DNA of 64,000 nucleotides from Ectocarpus siliculosus (GCA_000310025.1 FN648382.1:146178-210177); one strand, 5' to 3'. Shown: positions 1-11,290, counted from the stretch's first letter. Numbers and translations are program-made. Notes: generated by a model not told the origin, from the letters alone.

Positions 1-7
1 CCCCGTG

Positions 8-133
8 TTTGCCATCGGGATTGGGTTTTCGTCGCTTGGCAACGACGTTGTAAAACAAGCCAATTCACCTCGTGAACTCGGCAACCAGGTTACCGGGGGG
101 TTTTTTACCTCTGTTTTTTTTTTGGCGGTAACC
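8..133. repeat. Hairpin repeat module, copy 1
   Basis: A compact module of stacked palindromes. It opens with a unit of about 54 bp starting TTTGCCATCGG and ending CAACGACGTTGTAAAAC plus AAGCC, which itself can fold (CGTCG...CGACG inside GTTTT...AAAAC). Next come a small hairpin (TTCAC...GTGAA) and an outer inverted repeat GGTTACC...GGTAACC enclosing two T-runs. The same order recurs at 27286-27417, 28022-28153 and 28885-29011. In the last copy the similarity stops exactly at GGTAACC, so the module is a unit of its own. Foldback or MITE-like origin is inference. Confidence 0.6.
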
Positions 134-544
134 ATAATGGGTGGTCGAGTAGATCATGTTGTGCGGGGTCGAGAAACCTCACTCCGCGCAACGGGGGATG
201 ATCGCACCACGTTGTGTTAAAATGGTCAAGCTTCCTCGAGGCAGTTACACAGTGCTTACAACTGTCTCTGGAAGTGAAAGCACCAGAAAATAAATTAAGT
301 CATACGTAGCTGTCATCCGTACGCAAGGAAGTAAGCACAAGATGCCGAACACCCTTAGCAGGATGCAGCTCACCCTTCATGCGACTCGCCAAATACCTCA
401 CGGCGCTTCGCGCTTGGTGATGTGAGAGCCTGGTCCGGTGAGAACCCGGCGTGCTCCGTCCCGGCTTTGTAGGGATGCGAGGTCAATGGTCAAACGACTA
501 CGGCATGCACGACTATGAGTACACCCCCCCCCCCCCCCCCCCCC
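134..544 (+). mobile_element. SINE-like element with poly-C tail, copy 1
   Basis: About 410 bp nearly identical to 27418-27823, 28154-28562 and 38081-38506. Near its 5' end lies TGGTCGAGTAG, which fits the tRNA A-box consensus (TRGYNNARNNG). No convincing B-box follows, so tRNA origin is tentative. The last ~90 bp (from about position 436, through TGCTCCGTCC, GGTCAATGGTC and GAGTAC) match the 3' end of the LINE at 47024-49078, and both end in a C-run (here 524-544). It has no long ORF of its own. The parts point to a non-autonomous retroposon mobilised by that LINE. Confidence 0.6.
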
Positions 545-1264
545 ATTTCTCTTTCTCTGTAGGTCACCGTGAGGGGCCGGGCTCTCTGCCGCCACCGCCG
601 TGATCTTGCCGTCCGCCGCCGATACCGCGGCCACCGCCGCCCTCGCGAGCTGGCGCTTCGCGCAGGCTTCTGCCTCCCTCGCGTGCCACTTCCTCATGAA
701 CCGAGCCACCCCGTCCTCGATCTTGCCAAACCACTCCTCCTGCTCCAAGGCGCTCGTCTACCACTTCCCCCCTTCCTTCTCGTCCTCCATGCCGAACGCC
801 ACGAGATCTTCACCTAGATGGGACAGCCAGTCGCTCTCCTGCCCTCCCCGGTACCCCTTGCCGGTCGCCAGCGTTCCAAGCAGAAGGCGCTTGGGGAGGC
901 GGGCGTCCACCATGCGCATGAGAAAACCCAAGAAATACAACCTCCGCTTGCGCACGGTGGCCTCGCTTGTCTCCTCGCAGCCAGTTCGGAGAAGGGTCTC
1001 AGCGTAGGACAGGGGACGGTCCGTACGTTTCCACTTGCTCCAGCCGGTGCACCGCGTGAGGAACTGGCGGTGGGCCCCGTTGAGCTTGGTGTAGTGGTCC
1101 GCCGCCAGACTCCACGAGGCACACCCGTACAGGAGCGTCTCCACCACTTGTACCTGGAGTAGTTGCACCTTGAGCTGCAGGTTGACGCGTCGTCTGAGGT
1201 ACATTGCATCGCTATGCCGGCGAAAGCCCTTCCATGCTCGGAAAATGCGGCTCGCGATCTCCAT
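545..1264 (-). mobile_element. LINE 3' fragment (C-terminal part of ORF2)
   Basis: Minus-strand reading gives the post-RT region of a non-LTR retrotransposon polyprotein. It includes the typical VVETLLYGCASW segment, RRRLYFLGFLMR and a C-terminal EEWFGKIEDGVARFMRKWH block. The reading frame shifts once near 750-760, between EGGKW and EQEEWFGK, so the copy is a pseudogene. The RT palm motifs are absent, which means the 5' part is missing. The 3' edge abuts the poly-C end of the SINE-like element running the other way, so one probably inserted into or beside the other. The tail differs from that of the LINE at 47-49 kb, so this is another LINE family. Confidence 0.7.
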
Positions 1265-1301
1265 GTCCGCCTTCCCGTCCGCATATGTGTGTGTGTGTAT
1301 G

Positions 1302-1340
<39 letters not shown>
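1302..1340. repeat. (TTG)n microsatellite
   Basis: About 13 TTG units preceded by a GT-run. On the minus strand this is (CAA)n. The bases after it (CGTTTTTCACCTTA) resemble the TCTTCACATTA that follows TTG runs at 8902-8925 and 54636-54667, so it may be a degenerate copy of the same retroposon tail. Confidence 0.85.
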
Positions 1341-1343
1341 CGT

Positions 1344-2152
1344 TTTTCACCTTAGCTCTCTACATGTAGTGCAAAACACCCATGGGGGCCCGTAGTCGCA
1401 AAACACATCACACTCGACGCCGCGGAAGAAAAATCAATAAGTATGATACATACACGCTGGAGAATATGCTCAGCCCCGAAGGGGTCTTACGTCTCGCTGG
1501 CACAACACAAGAGAGGGTATGTACGTACCACTCGGAAGAGAAAATATATTGCAGAAGAAAATGCAGACACCACGCCATCCGCAAAGAGGCTACGGAGGGC
1601 CGAAAGCTTCCCACACCTGCCTACAATGCCGGAGGGTTCCGTGTCGGGTTCTCGCCGGCCAGGTTCCAGTATATTCATGTGCAAATGCGTGTGTTGGTGC
1701 AGCGTAACTGCTTGGAATGTAAATGAGAAACCCGGAGTGCTTGCGATCGGTGCCATCTCCATCGACCCCCGAACTAGGTCAGTCGCATCTCCCGAATGAC
1801 ACGAAGTAATCCAGACGATTACATTCTACGGTGTCGCGATTGCAGTCGATCTGATTTGTGTAGTGCGCCCCGTTCGAGAATATTTGTCTGGCCTTTGAAG
1901 CTGAATTCTAAATGCTCGGGCCAGTTTTTTCTTGTTGTCGTTGATGAGCAAAAGCCGCACCAGATTTGTGACGATGCGCCACCACCACCACCAATTACAA
2001 CTGCTTCAACGAAATGAGCAGGCATGTATCTTACGGCAGCGGAGAAGAAGCTCCCTTTCATCCCAACATGAATCAACCCGCGAGACTGTACTTCATGTCA
2101 TTCAGCCGGCACCAGGAAAATTTGTACCCTTGTCGGTTCACCAACGCCGGGC
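1344..2152. other. Unassigned region, weak open frames
   Basis: Several overlapping short open frames lie on the plus strand here, with runs such as EENADTTPSAKRLRRAE, but none shows a domain I recognise or has convincing start and splice signals. It may hold 5' exons of the possible gene that follows, or be non-coding. I see no repeats or RNA genes. Confidence 0.3.
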
Positions 2153-2941
2153 GTGTTGTGGACAACGCGGGCGTGTCAGGCCGGAAAAGAACAGCGAGAA
2201 TTCAATCAATCTTCGGCTCAAAAGAGCAGGAGCCCCGACACATCACCTAGCCTTGAGTTCCCTGCTCATGACGCTGTCTACGAATCGGCGGGTTTGGCAA
2301 ATGTATCGGTACTCCGCCACTGCTGTGGTTTTTCCTTCCGCGCGCCTGAAGATGAAGATGAGGAACGTGAGGTGTCTCAGGCAGTGGCACCCTGCTACTG
2401 CCTGCAAGCCCTTGTTCAAGAGCCGGCTTCGCGGTCGGTTGACTTGAAGAAACGCCTCATGACCAAGACGTTCAGTTCACCTAACGAAAGAGGAGGCTTC
2501 TCGGCCACGTGCTTGATCGGGGTACACGATGCACACGCTTTTCGCAGACGCAGTCACTGGTGGCCGCCAGAAACGAGCTGGCCCCCATCCCCGCCGCTCA
2601 CCCTGTGAGCCCACCCGTTCCCCTGACTGTGTCCCCGTCGTTTCCCTTTTGACATGCCATGCCCTGCTGGATTTGATCCGTACGCTGATGAACAGATGGA
2701 CGCAATACTAGCTAGCGTCTCCAAGACCAAGAAGCTCCCCAGCGCCGTCGAGCAGATTGGGAAGAAAGCCCTCGCGAAGGACGGCCGAAGGCTCCAGAAC
2801 GACGTGAGAGCGAGCTATAAAAAAGGGCTCGTGGCGTCTCTTGTCGACGTGCATCCGGTGGTGGTGGCAAAGGGCGCTGCCAAACGAGCGAATGCCGGGA
2901 CCATGCTTTTCTGCCATGTGATGACGTACATACCGGGATAA
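2153..2941 (+). CDS. Possible multi-exon hypothetical gene
   Basis: Two open segments in the same frame, 2153-2608 and 2654-2941, have protein-like composition. The first contains RAPEDEDEEREVSQAV and the second DPYADEQMDAILASV, KKLPSAVEQIGKKALAK and PVVVAKGAAKRANAG. In-frame stops between them would have to be removed by an intron. The second segment starts with ATG at 2654 and stops at 2941 (95 residues), followed by AT-richer sequence that could be a 3' UTR. I recognise no family. It could equally be two chance ORFs. Confidence 0.3.
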
Positions 2942-4194
2942 ATTGCCCTGCCAATTTAGCAAGGGGCGATGGCAGACCCTGAGCAGTTTTAGGTGGTTGG
3001 AAAAGTATCCTAGACTATGCAAGGGCTAGCCTCTTCTCTTGCTTACTACGAAGTACACAGTAGTTTTCGTAACCACACGCCGCTCTGCTTTGCTTTTTTA
3101 ATTTGCAACGTTTCCTTCACAACCCACAAAAACTCTTGACATGAGGTGTTCGGTCGCGGCTAGTGTTGCGCCAGCAACAACCTGGCCGCTCGGTTTGCAT
3201 CATATGTATTCGCCTGCCCGTGCCACAGCCTCTGCCCGGTGTGCTGTCCTCTCTGCTGGACGGCACTGGATGCGAGGGATGACGTTGCACCTATTCGTCT
3301 CTCAGAGCCCCTCAGTTGTCAACCGTGACTGCTCGGAACGAACATGAGGATGGGTAGTTGATATCCCAGCGATATGACAGGGATAAGTAGGTCGAAGGAA
3401 TCAATCGAACGACCGATTTCCACGCCCTGCTGTCCTTGTTGTTGCTCATTGTTGATTTTCCCATATTTTGTCCGTCCTGCCAGTTGGAATTTTGGGGCGT
3501 CATTCTGATGCTCGTGAGACGATTATTTCACCCCCTTGAAGTGAAGGTGCTTCTGGGCACCATCGGGATAATCGTTGCGCACACGCTTCTTCAGCTTGGA
3601 CTCTACTTCGCGTCGTGGTGAGTGCATAGTTCACAGGCCTCAGATTGATGAGTTGCGAGTTGGCTGGCGCTGTGGTCCTCTCAAAAGATTCGTCGAGTCT
3701 CGACAGCCACGAGGGTATGTTATTCTCGGGTTGCTTCGTTTTTGTTTGAGATCTAATAGAAGATCGTTGGTGTCTTCTCCATGCGCTGCTTTCGCTTGAA
3801 AATATAATTCCATGATGAACAGTCTGACCTCTCAAAACTTAGAAACTTGTGCTCAGTCTTTCTTTCGGTATCCAGAAAGAACGCGGCAAAAGGTAAACGA
3901 TGCTTTGTCTCGTAAGGGGATCGTTTCAGTTGTTCCCGGGAACAGGGTACCCCTTGAGACACTCGACCTTTCCCCGAAGAGGTTACCAAGGGTGTTTAGC
4001 TCAGCTCCTCCGGCGATATTACCTGGCAAGAATGCGCGGCAAGCGTTTGGCGAACGATTCCTCTTTCGAGTCTCATGAAAAGCAAGGATACACATATTCG
4101 CTGTAAGCATTGGTACGTCGCCTGTTGATTTTGATTTTCGTGACGAGCCAGCACCAAATGTTCAACAACTTTGGCACGGACCTTTTGAGCGCGC
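2942..4194. other. Intergenic or intronic, nothing recognised
   Basis: Short ORFs occur on both strands with no recognisable domain or repeat. The region may contain 5' exons of the following Ala/Ser-rich gene, but I cannot place any splice site with confidence. Confidence 0.4.
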
Positions 4195-4620
4195 TTGATC
4201 TCGCCCCAGAAAGCCGCACGGCACGTAACTTTGTACTGGCCGTTCGAAAACAAGACACAAATGCTGTGTAGACCATGCCTGCCGTGGTTCACAGATCGTA
4301 GATCTCTATGTGGTTTTCTACGAAAACAACACAGATGCGAACGGGGCACCCTTTCTGAGACGCGGAACACGTTTGTCTACAGCGTTTTGTCCTTAAACAC
4401 GGGCAATTTGTCGAGCGTGGCGACCTACACTCTCGTCCATGATTCAAAGCAAACTGGACCACACCAAAACAACGGAAGGGACGAATTGCCAGCGTATGGA
4501 ATATACAGAAAGCGCCAGCTAGATGATTTCGATTGTTTCGCCCCAGAGCAGGTCGTGGCATCCATACGAGCGGCTGCAGGAGAAGTAGGTGTTCCATTTA
4601 CACACCAGTAGGCGGTCAAT

Positions 4621-6312
4621 ATGCTTGCCACAGTTCCCCCTGGCTCCTTGTGCGAACGAATGAACGAGCTAGCGAATAACTCCCTACCGCTGCGACCATG
4701 TGTAATGTTGTCTAGCTTTTTTCATGTTTCTTGCTTTCCTCGTCTTCGTCGTCGTCCACGTCCCCCAACCGAAACAAGGATTCGACTCTACTTCTTACTG
4801 GTTTTGGTGGGTCTGTTCGCCTCAAACTTCTATGCATGGCGAGGGAGGGCGTTCTTCCTGGCGGTGCAAGCAGCACGTCAGAGCCGTCGAACACGCTGGT
4901 CCATCACGCACCCAACGCCGCAGACGGGCCAGGGAGGAGGTACAGAAGACAGGAACGCAGGAGGAGCGTCCGGTTACCCTTTCTTCTACGGCCCCGCGTC
5001 CTCCACCGCTCCCGGCCCCCGCTCTTCTCCGAGGTCTGCAGGCGGACTACTTGCCGCGGCAGCCTTAGCTCCGTCTCCCGCGTTGGCAAGATTGGCTTCA
5101 AGTCGCGCGAAAGTCGACGAAACGTCGAACCTGCTCGGGCCGACTCATCGTGCCGGGGAGATACAACACTCGAGGACGATCGGTGCGGGCGGCGGCACTG
5201 ATGCCGTAGATGGGGAGGAAGATGGCGTGGGAAAGAAGTGGAGCCCCGCTGCGGTAGCTGCGGGCGGCGCTGTCGCGTTCGCTGTTGCACCTGGTGCGGT
5301 GGCGCTTGCTGGGGTAGTGGCTGCTGCACGCGCCGCTGCTCGCGCCGCCAAATCTAAGTCCGCGCCCGCAAGCTCATCTGCGTCTTGTATGATGTTACCG
5401 GCGCTCTTCGCCGATGACTCGTCAACAGAGGGAGCGCCCGATGGGTTATCTGAGGCAGCCAGTGTGAATGTGGGCCGTGAGGACAGTCCGCGCGCCCTGC
5501 TGGCGCTGCCGTCGGAACGAACGGCGAGTGTGGATAGGGCTGGTGGCAGCGTTGGCAGAATCGCACCCGGTTCTTCCGCCGCTGCTGCACCCATTTCTTC
5601 CGCTTCACCCGCTGCTGCTGCTGCTGCTGCCCCTGCTACTCCCCGATCTTCTTCTCTGTCACGCTCTCCTTCCAGGCAAGCAAGCGTCATGGCATCTACT
5701 AAGGGCCCATCCGGTGTCGTCGCGGCCTCCACCGCAGGAGAAGCAATGGCTATGGATGCCAACCGCGCGGAAGCCTTTTCGCGTGCAGCAGGATCTTTCA
5801 ACGCCAGCAGGAATGACCCAAATCGCGGCAGCCCAGCACATGTCGGCGGTGCTGGCGGCGAACGTCGCAGCGGCAGTGACAGCGGCAGCGGCAGGGGTAG
5901 TGACCCTGCTGCGAAACCCGCTGCCCCGAGCCACGACGGCATGCTTGGAAATCCCGGAAAAGGCCCCGAAGAAAACGAAGGAAGCAAAGACGACGAACCG
6001 GAAAGAGATGAGCGCACAGGCGGCAGAGCGAAGAGGTTTTTGCACGGGTCCTCCCGCCTAATGCACGGCGTATTCGGAAAGCACCACCACCGAGATCGCA
6101 GCCACAGCCATGTTCATGATGATGACGACCATGGTGACATGTCCGGTCCGGATTCGACTAGGTCTGGTATAAGCCACAGCGGCAAGTGGCACCGCCCTCA
6201 CTGGGGCCGTAGCTCGAAGAAAAGTCGCGGAGATGCCGGCCTTGACACATCACGCGGCTCCTCGCGGAACGATGCAGAGGATATTCCTGAAGCAGACGGA
6301 GGGTGGGCTTGA
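4621..6312 (+). CDS. Ala/Ser/Gly-rich hypothetical protein (3' exon)
   Basis: A long open frame ends at TGA 6310-6312. Composition is strongly biased: an Ala/Val-rich stretch near 5250-5370 that could be a hydrophobic segment, Ser/Ala-rich linkers, an acidic tract (GPEENEGSKDDEPERDE) and, near the end, a His/Asp-rich patch (KHHHRDRSHSHVHDDDDHGD, about 6079-6138) that could bind metal. Antisense frames are also open, as expected for GC-rich repeats. The true 5' edge is unclear. The open frame from 4195 contains DFDCFAPEQVVASIRAAAGE followed by a donor-like GTAGGT at 4585, and an in-frame CAG acceptor ends at 4881, so splicing 4584 to 4882 is one workable model. No family recognised; probably a structural or regulatory protein peculiar to the lineage. 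Confidence 0.5.
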   Translation: MLATVPPGSLCERMNELANNSLPLRPCVMLSSFFHVSCFPRLRRRPRPPTETRIRLYFLLVLVGLFASNFYAWRGRAFFLAVQAARQSRRTRWSITHPTPQTGQGGGTEDRNAGGASGYPFFYGPASSTAPGPRSSPRSAGGLLAAAALAPSPALARLASSRAKVDETSNLLGPTHRAGEIQHSRTIGAGGGTDAVDGEEDGVGKKWSPAAVAAGGAVAFAVAPGAVALAGVVAAARAAARAAKSKSAPASSSASCMMLPALFADDSSTEGAPDGLSEAASVNVGREDSPRALLALPSERTASVDRAGGSVGRIAPGSSAAAAPISSASPAAAAAAAPATPRSSSLSRSPSRQASVMASTKGPSGVVAASTAGEAMAMDANRAEAFSRAAGSFNASRNDPNRGSPAHVGGAGGERRSGSDSGSGRGSDPAAKPAAPSHDGMLGNPGKGPEENEGSKDDEPERDERTGGRAKRFLHGSSRLMHGVFGKHHHRDRSHSHVHDDDDHGDMSGPDSTRSGISHSGKWHRPHWGRSSKKSRGDAGLDTSRGSSRNDAEDIPEADGGWA

Positions 6313-8475
6313 GGAGAGCGGAAACACTGAGCACAGAAGCGAGTTTCACAGTTGTTCCACCATTCTGTATCCCCGTTGTGTAGTAGTTCGCTCATGCTTG
6401 AGTACACTTATTATTGCAAATGTAGCAGGACGACCACGGTCCGGAATTGGTGTCATTTAGAAATCTCTTTCTTTACCGTAGAACCCCACGGTTCTTCTGG
6501 GGAAGTCGGTTTCCAGCCTTCTTGCGCCAAATATCCCTTGAACAGATGAATACTCGTGCTTGTCTAGGTCATACTATTACGACACGTAGCACGGCCTGAA
6601 AGCAAGCGTTTTTTTTTTATTTACTGTTGTATTTTTGTGCCCTGAAAGCAATCATTTGATGAAAGTATTGGATTTGGATGCGGCCTCCTGCCTACGGCAG
6701 AGGGTCCTCGCCCATAGATAGTATTTTCGCCAAACACGTGCGCGGCTAAATAAAACAAGTGATTTCTTCCCAAAAATGTCTTACTAGCACAAAGGTTGGG
6801 CGGGTGGGATGGACTGAACTTTTTGCTTTTAGCTCTTGTTAGAAGCACCTTTTCGCAAGGCGGGAAAAGGAATGCTCTCTCGGCAGTCATTTTTCAGTTG
6901 TTTGGGGGCTCCGCGGTGCTCACTGCCACCGTGCCGGTTCCAGCAAGATTTACTGGGCCCCCAATTTTACAGCCAGGGGTCGGAATCGAACCCGGATCCC
7001 GGATCCTCGTTTGTACAAAAAGGGGTCGTCTCTTGGACAAAATCCGCCGGGGGTATGAACAAAATAGGGTCCGTAGTGAATTTTTAGCAGAGGAGGGGAT
7101 CGAACGTGGGATTATCATGACAAAATGGGGTCGTCTGCGGAGAGGGTTTTTTGAGCGACCGTGAAAGCAAAGCAGTCGCCGGCCGAAGGCCAAAACAACT
7201 GTTTGGGGAGGCTCCCACACACCCTGCGCGGTGGGAGAAGGCACTGGAACGCAGTTTCGGAGGGTATTGGGGGTGTACGTGAGCGCGCCTCTTCCCGACA
7301 AAGCATACGTCCCGAATTTGTCCAACATATCCCAGGGACGTCCCCTTTTTGTCCATTTCCCTTCTTTTTTTTCCCTCTTAATATGACACAACGAATCCAT
7401 CTCTATCATAGAAAAGAGTTTTTTTCTGTTTGAAACGGTTATTCCGAGATTCGGAGAGCTACGCGACCGCGTAGCTATTTCTCGTGTGAAATTCAGGTGG
7501 CCCCCCCTACCGTAGGATGACTCCTTTTCGGACAAACATGGCGGACTCTTCGTTTTCAGACACGTACGAACAAATTCGGCTTTGTTCGAGAAGCTCAGCG
7601 GCCGAAAAGATAGTGCGGCCACCAGTTCTGAGTGCGCATGCCCACCGAGTTCGGCCGCACACACCTTTTTCATTTGTTGTGCGTTGATAACAACTAATCG
7701 ACTCGTCAAGTTTTTACGCTTCAGCCTTGGGAGCATGTGTGCAGAGGTCTTCTCACAGCAATGTCGATCGAAGCACACCGCAGCGTACCGCCACGGCATC
7801 GCTTTCGCAGAAGAAGTGCGAACGAACAAGGTTGGTTGCACACCTCCTAAGGCTGCATTCCACGCTCACCCCAAGCCTTCGCTTACAATGGCGTACGAGA
7901 TGGCGCATCCACACAACAGCCACCTCCCGGTACCGTGCGAATAATCAGAAAAATTACTCACCACGCACGCCCCAGCGGCAGTCTGGCTCCCTCCCGCGTG
8001 CTTTTGGGTTGCGGACAAATAGACAGGTGGGCTGCCCCCTGTCCAGAAAATAAATTTGAGATCAAAAGAATTCCCCGCAGCTCCACACCACTTGTTCACA
8101 GCGGTCTCAGAGTAGTGATGGTGGAGATGTGGTCCTTCGTCCTTTGTGGCATTTTCGCGGCGGGGCTCCGTAGATTTTCAATTTGCGCATATGCGGTGAA
8201 GTAAAGAATCGCATACGGAGCGAGCTAGACACACGTGTTCCTCCCTCTACAATAAAGAATCAAAATTCGGACAGAGGCTCGGCTGAGGTACCACCATGAT
8301 TCAACGAAACCCCTCCGGAGACGGCTAAAAAGGCGGGACCTTCGACACCGACGATACTCATCCCACTGAGCTCACCTTGCCATGACCTCAACAGAACGCC
8401 TGAAGATTGAAGATAGATAGTTATATTTTCATGTTCTATGCCCGCAAGAAGTTTGGCTGCTGGGGGAGTTTTTCT
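6313..8475. other. Intergenic with tRNA B-box-like motifs
   Basis: Probably the 3' UTR of the upstream gene, then intergenic DNA. A 315-codon minus-strand frame (6894-7841) shows no domain and I do not call it. On the minus strand two B-box-like sequences occur about 115 bp apart: GGTTCGATTCC (6982-6992) and GTTCGATCC (7098-7106). The flanks do not fold into a tRNA cloverleaf, so these look like remnants of tRNA-derived retroposons. Confidence 0.4.
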
Positions 8476-8817
8476 TCAGCCTGCTGCGTAAAAGATTGTA
8501 TTTGTGCCTCTATCTATCGTGGAGATAACCGCGTCGCCGTCAAACACCTGCTGTCGGATTTCGAAGTCGAACTCGGACGGATGGAGGCCAGCAACGAACG
8601 TGCCAAGGGTCGACTGTTCGTCGACAACACCAATACCAGCATTTACCATCAGCTCGACGTGGTCGTCTAGTGCATAAAGCTCCGGGATGAGATCTTTCCC
8701 CTTCGGTACTTGAAATCTTGAAATAAATGTGAGGGCCTTATTTAATCTGAAAGTTCTGTCACCTTTCAGTACACTAGAAAGAAGAGAGGAATTTACGGCC
8801 TTGATCGATTTTCCCAC
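8476..8817 (-). pseudogene. Possible fossil LTR-element gag-like fragment
   Basis: A 113-codon minus-strand frame contains LYALDDHVELMVNAG and STLGTFVAGLHPSEFDFEI. This resembles the helical stretch around the 'F..GL.P..' signature of retrotransposon Gag proteins. No other part of an element is visible alongside. A dehydrogenase fragment was considered because of the NAG string, but the cofactor motifs are missing. Assignment is tentative. Confidence 0.25.
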
Positions 8818-9767
8818 CTGCCCACCCGAACGCTCAAGAGAGGGAAGGAATCAGGTTGCTCAAAGTTGATCGGGTCAGCGTAGTGTCCCTGAAGTAATCA
8901 AGTTGTTGTTGTTGTCTTCACATTAATCAAGGAGTCATATCTTTTTAACTTTTCTTGCTTCTTATTCGTGAAGGGCGGGGCTGTATACGTTCTCCCCTCC
9001 CCCGGCCCGAACCACCGATACGTGTACGGGGTCACCGACCCACGCGGCCACAATTGGCAGGCAATCAACAGGTGTAGTCAGTGTGCGCATTGTGCCCAAG
9101 AACGACGGTTCCCTCTCCACCACGCGTCTATCGTTCCTGCACCCGTAAATCGAACTTGCTATCAGTATCAGGTGAGCGGTGGCTGGGGGAGATCCTCCGA
9201 CCAAATTTGCAAATTTGTGCCTAAACTCTTGATGTGGTGTTGTTTCCAGAAACCTGTTTTGTGGTCGAGCCTTTGTCGTGTGCACGTGGCGCATAGCGGA
9301 CGAGTTCGCGAGACAGGCATGCTGCCCCCAGAGATGTTCTGCGCGTGGCATGACAAGCTGGTTTGGATGCCGTCTCACCTTCTTTTTTTTTTTCTTTATG
9401 ACATTTTTTCCTCCGCGTGCTTTCCGAACCGAAACAAGATATTTAGAACCCATCTCACCGCGTGCGCGCGCTCTGCTCTGGTGTCCTCACAGAGTTGCCG
9501 AGACAGCTGCGGCCGACATCGAGAGTGAACAGTGAAGACGCGAGAGTGGCAGCTAGGATACAGAGAAGACTCTGTGGAAAAGGAAGGTGTATTCCCGGAT
9601 GTCTCTGTTCGTAGATGTGCGCGCGGATCTCATGACCGCGCAGCGCGTATTTGAGAGTTTTTGTCAGAGCGAGAAAGTCACCAGACGTCATCGCAGACTG
9701 TAGGAACGCCAGAATCCCGTCCCTATAGATTTCGGTCCATAGATTTGATGGAGACCCCTGGCGCTGA
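8818..9767. other. Intergenic
   Basis: No gene recognised. At 8902-8925 a short TTG run is followed by TCTTCACATTA. The same junction appears at 54636-54667 and, inverted, at 29820-29848, suggesting the end of a small retroposon. The region ends at the target duplication of the gypsy element (CTGA, 9764-9767). Confidence 0.4.
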
Positions 9768-10286
9768 TGACGTGCAATCGGCCGGCGGTGGCCTACTCGC
9801 GCCTAGATATTTATGTAGATGTGCCGGTGGGGTCGTGTGTGTTTCGCGTCTCGAAGATGCGTGCGATCAAAGTGTGTTTCTTAGGCCTTCGTGGGCCGGG
9901 ATCAGCGGGGAATTCGAACACTGAAAAAGGGGGGCACTCAACATCAGCTGACACGAGCTAATTGCGCCGCTTCCCTGTATTTATCCAATTGCGCCGCTTC
10001 ACTTTCTCTCCAACTCTCTCTCTCTCTCTCTCTCTCTCAACTGACTGCAATTCCCTCATAAGCTCATCATTCCAACCATAAACCAAACCTTCCTCACTTC
10101 TAGTCTCCATCTCATACACTTTTCATTACCTTATTTGACGATATCTCAACCAGAACTAATTCCAACCCTGCTCCCAGAGCCATCATTCGCAAGTCCATTC
10201 CATCACGCCTCAACATATATACTGCGATTAAACTACCCCAAGTCTTCTTACACTGACCAAAACTAGGGTTGGCTTATTGCACGACA
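9768..10286 (-). repeat. Gypsy 3' LTR
   Basis: This copy begins TGACGTGCAAT and ends ATTGCACGACA on the plus strand, an imperfect terminal inverted repeat. It contains a (CT)n tract near 10015-10038. It matches 18904-19422 at all but two positions. Confidence 0.95.
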
Positions 10287-10300
10287 TTCGCCCCCCCCAG
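10287..10300 (-). other. Polypurine tract of the gypsy element
   Basis: Directly inside the 3' LTR the minus strand reads CCTGGGGGGGGCGAA, the expected place and composition for the plus-strand primer of an LTR element. Confidence 0.7.
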
Positions 10301-10529
10301 GTTCAACGCATACTTATCTTCGATCAGTCTCGTTTGAATTGACACTCAACACCAGCGTGCAACACCTGACCTACAACCAATATCTTCTCTCGCAACAAGT
10401 CCAAAAGTTAAATCACCAGAATACCAACTCATGTAATACGCACACCAATTTCGTCACGACCGTGGTACCACTGCAATATGACTCCATCACAAGGTACATT
10501 CTTTAGCCAAAACAACAATTGCTCCAACA

Positions 10530-10675
10530 CATCAATTTTTGACCCGTATTCGACTGCACCACTTGGCACACTTTTCCGCAGTCCTACGCACTTCAATAAT
10601 TCGCAACACAAATTTTGACCCGTATTCGACTGCACCACTTGGCACACTTTTCCGCAGTCCTACGCACTTCAAAAT
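10530..10675. repeat. Tandem duplication in the gypsy 3' untranslated part
   Basis: A unit of about 72 bp starting TTTTGACCCGTATTCGACTG and ending TCCTACGCACTTCAA occurs twice in a row (about 10540-10603 and 10612-10672). It lies between the coding region and the 3' LTR. Confidence 0.8.
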
Positions 10676-11099
10676 TCCAACACTTAATCATCCTCCAACT
10701 CAAACAACATGTGCTTCTTCACACTTTTCGCCGTTCGGTGTGCATGGATGCACCACGTCCCTGGATCTTGTACCAAGTTGTCCGTCGTCAAGTTCTTCTC
10801 CACAAGTGCCACATTGATGTTTTTGCCGATGTCCACCAGCTTGATAGTATGCTTGATGCCTTCTTCCCCACCTCAGATCCGGAGTCACCTGCACCACCTT
10901 CGCAAACTGCCACCCAGCCTTAACCGTCTTAAAATATAAATATGCACCAATCATCGCCCTACTTCGAAGACTCGGCCTACCCCGTGTGTCACAACAAAGT
11001 TTGTAATCTTTCTGCACGTGTCTTTCTCCCTTCCTGCTAGCAATCGTCCTCTTTGCGCCCTGAATACGGTGCCTCCGATACCTAATGTTCCCTCCGGCC

Positions 11100-11290
11100 G
11101 ATTGTTCCGGCTGCTCATTCCAATACTTAAGTACCACGTCTCCATATTGCTCCAACTCTACTTCATGCTCCCACGTACACTTAGCCAACCCCGTCCAATG
11201 CGTGTAGTACTGAACCGCCCCCTTGCCACTGATACCTCGACAAATCCTGTGCCTTGATATTTTACACGGGACCAATTCCTTACTACCCAC
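11100..11290 (-). other. Chromodomain region of the gypsy element
   Basis: The minus strand encodes a segment with VQYYTHWTGLAKCTWEHE, matching the chromodomain core (Y.V.W.G....TWE). Chromodomains at the integrase C-terminus define chromoviruses and are thought to steer insertion to particular chromatin. The GPY/F motif (WTGPYKVLIVG) lies upstream near 11.55 kb. Confidence 0.8.

Noticed and set aside
8-61. 15-base match ACGACGTTGTAAAAC to the lacZ/M13 forward primer region of cloning vectors
   Set aside because: The match is limited to this 15-mer and the preceding GGGTTTTC. The spacing differs from pUC, the flanks are native repeat, and the unit recurs eight times inside genomic arrays. 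Vector contamination does not explain it.
5145-6017. 290-codon antisense frame in the Ala/Ser-rich gene
   Set aside because: It is a shadow of the GC-rich plus-strand frame, with reversed composition and no domain.
6894-7841. 315-codon minus-strand ORF
   Set aside because: No recognisable domain, unbiased composition, and it overlaps retroposon-like motifs. Length alone is not enough.
8476-8817. Short-chain dehydrogenase fragment (because of VNAG)
   Set aside because: No TGxxxGxG or YxxxK motif and the wrong spacing. A Gag-like reading fits a little better.
10015-10038. (CT)n tract as an independent microsatellite
   Set aside because: It is part of the gypsy LTR and recurs at the same position in the other LTR (about 19152).
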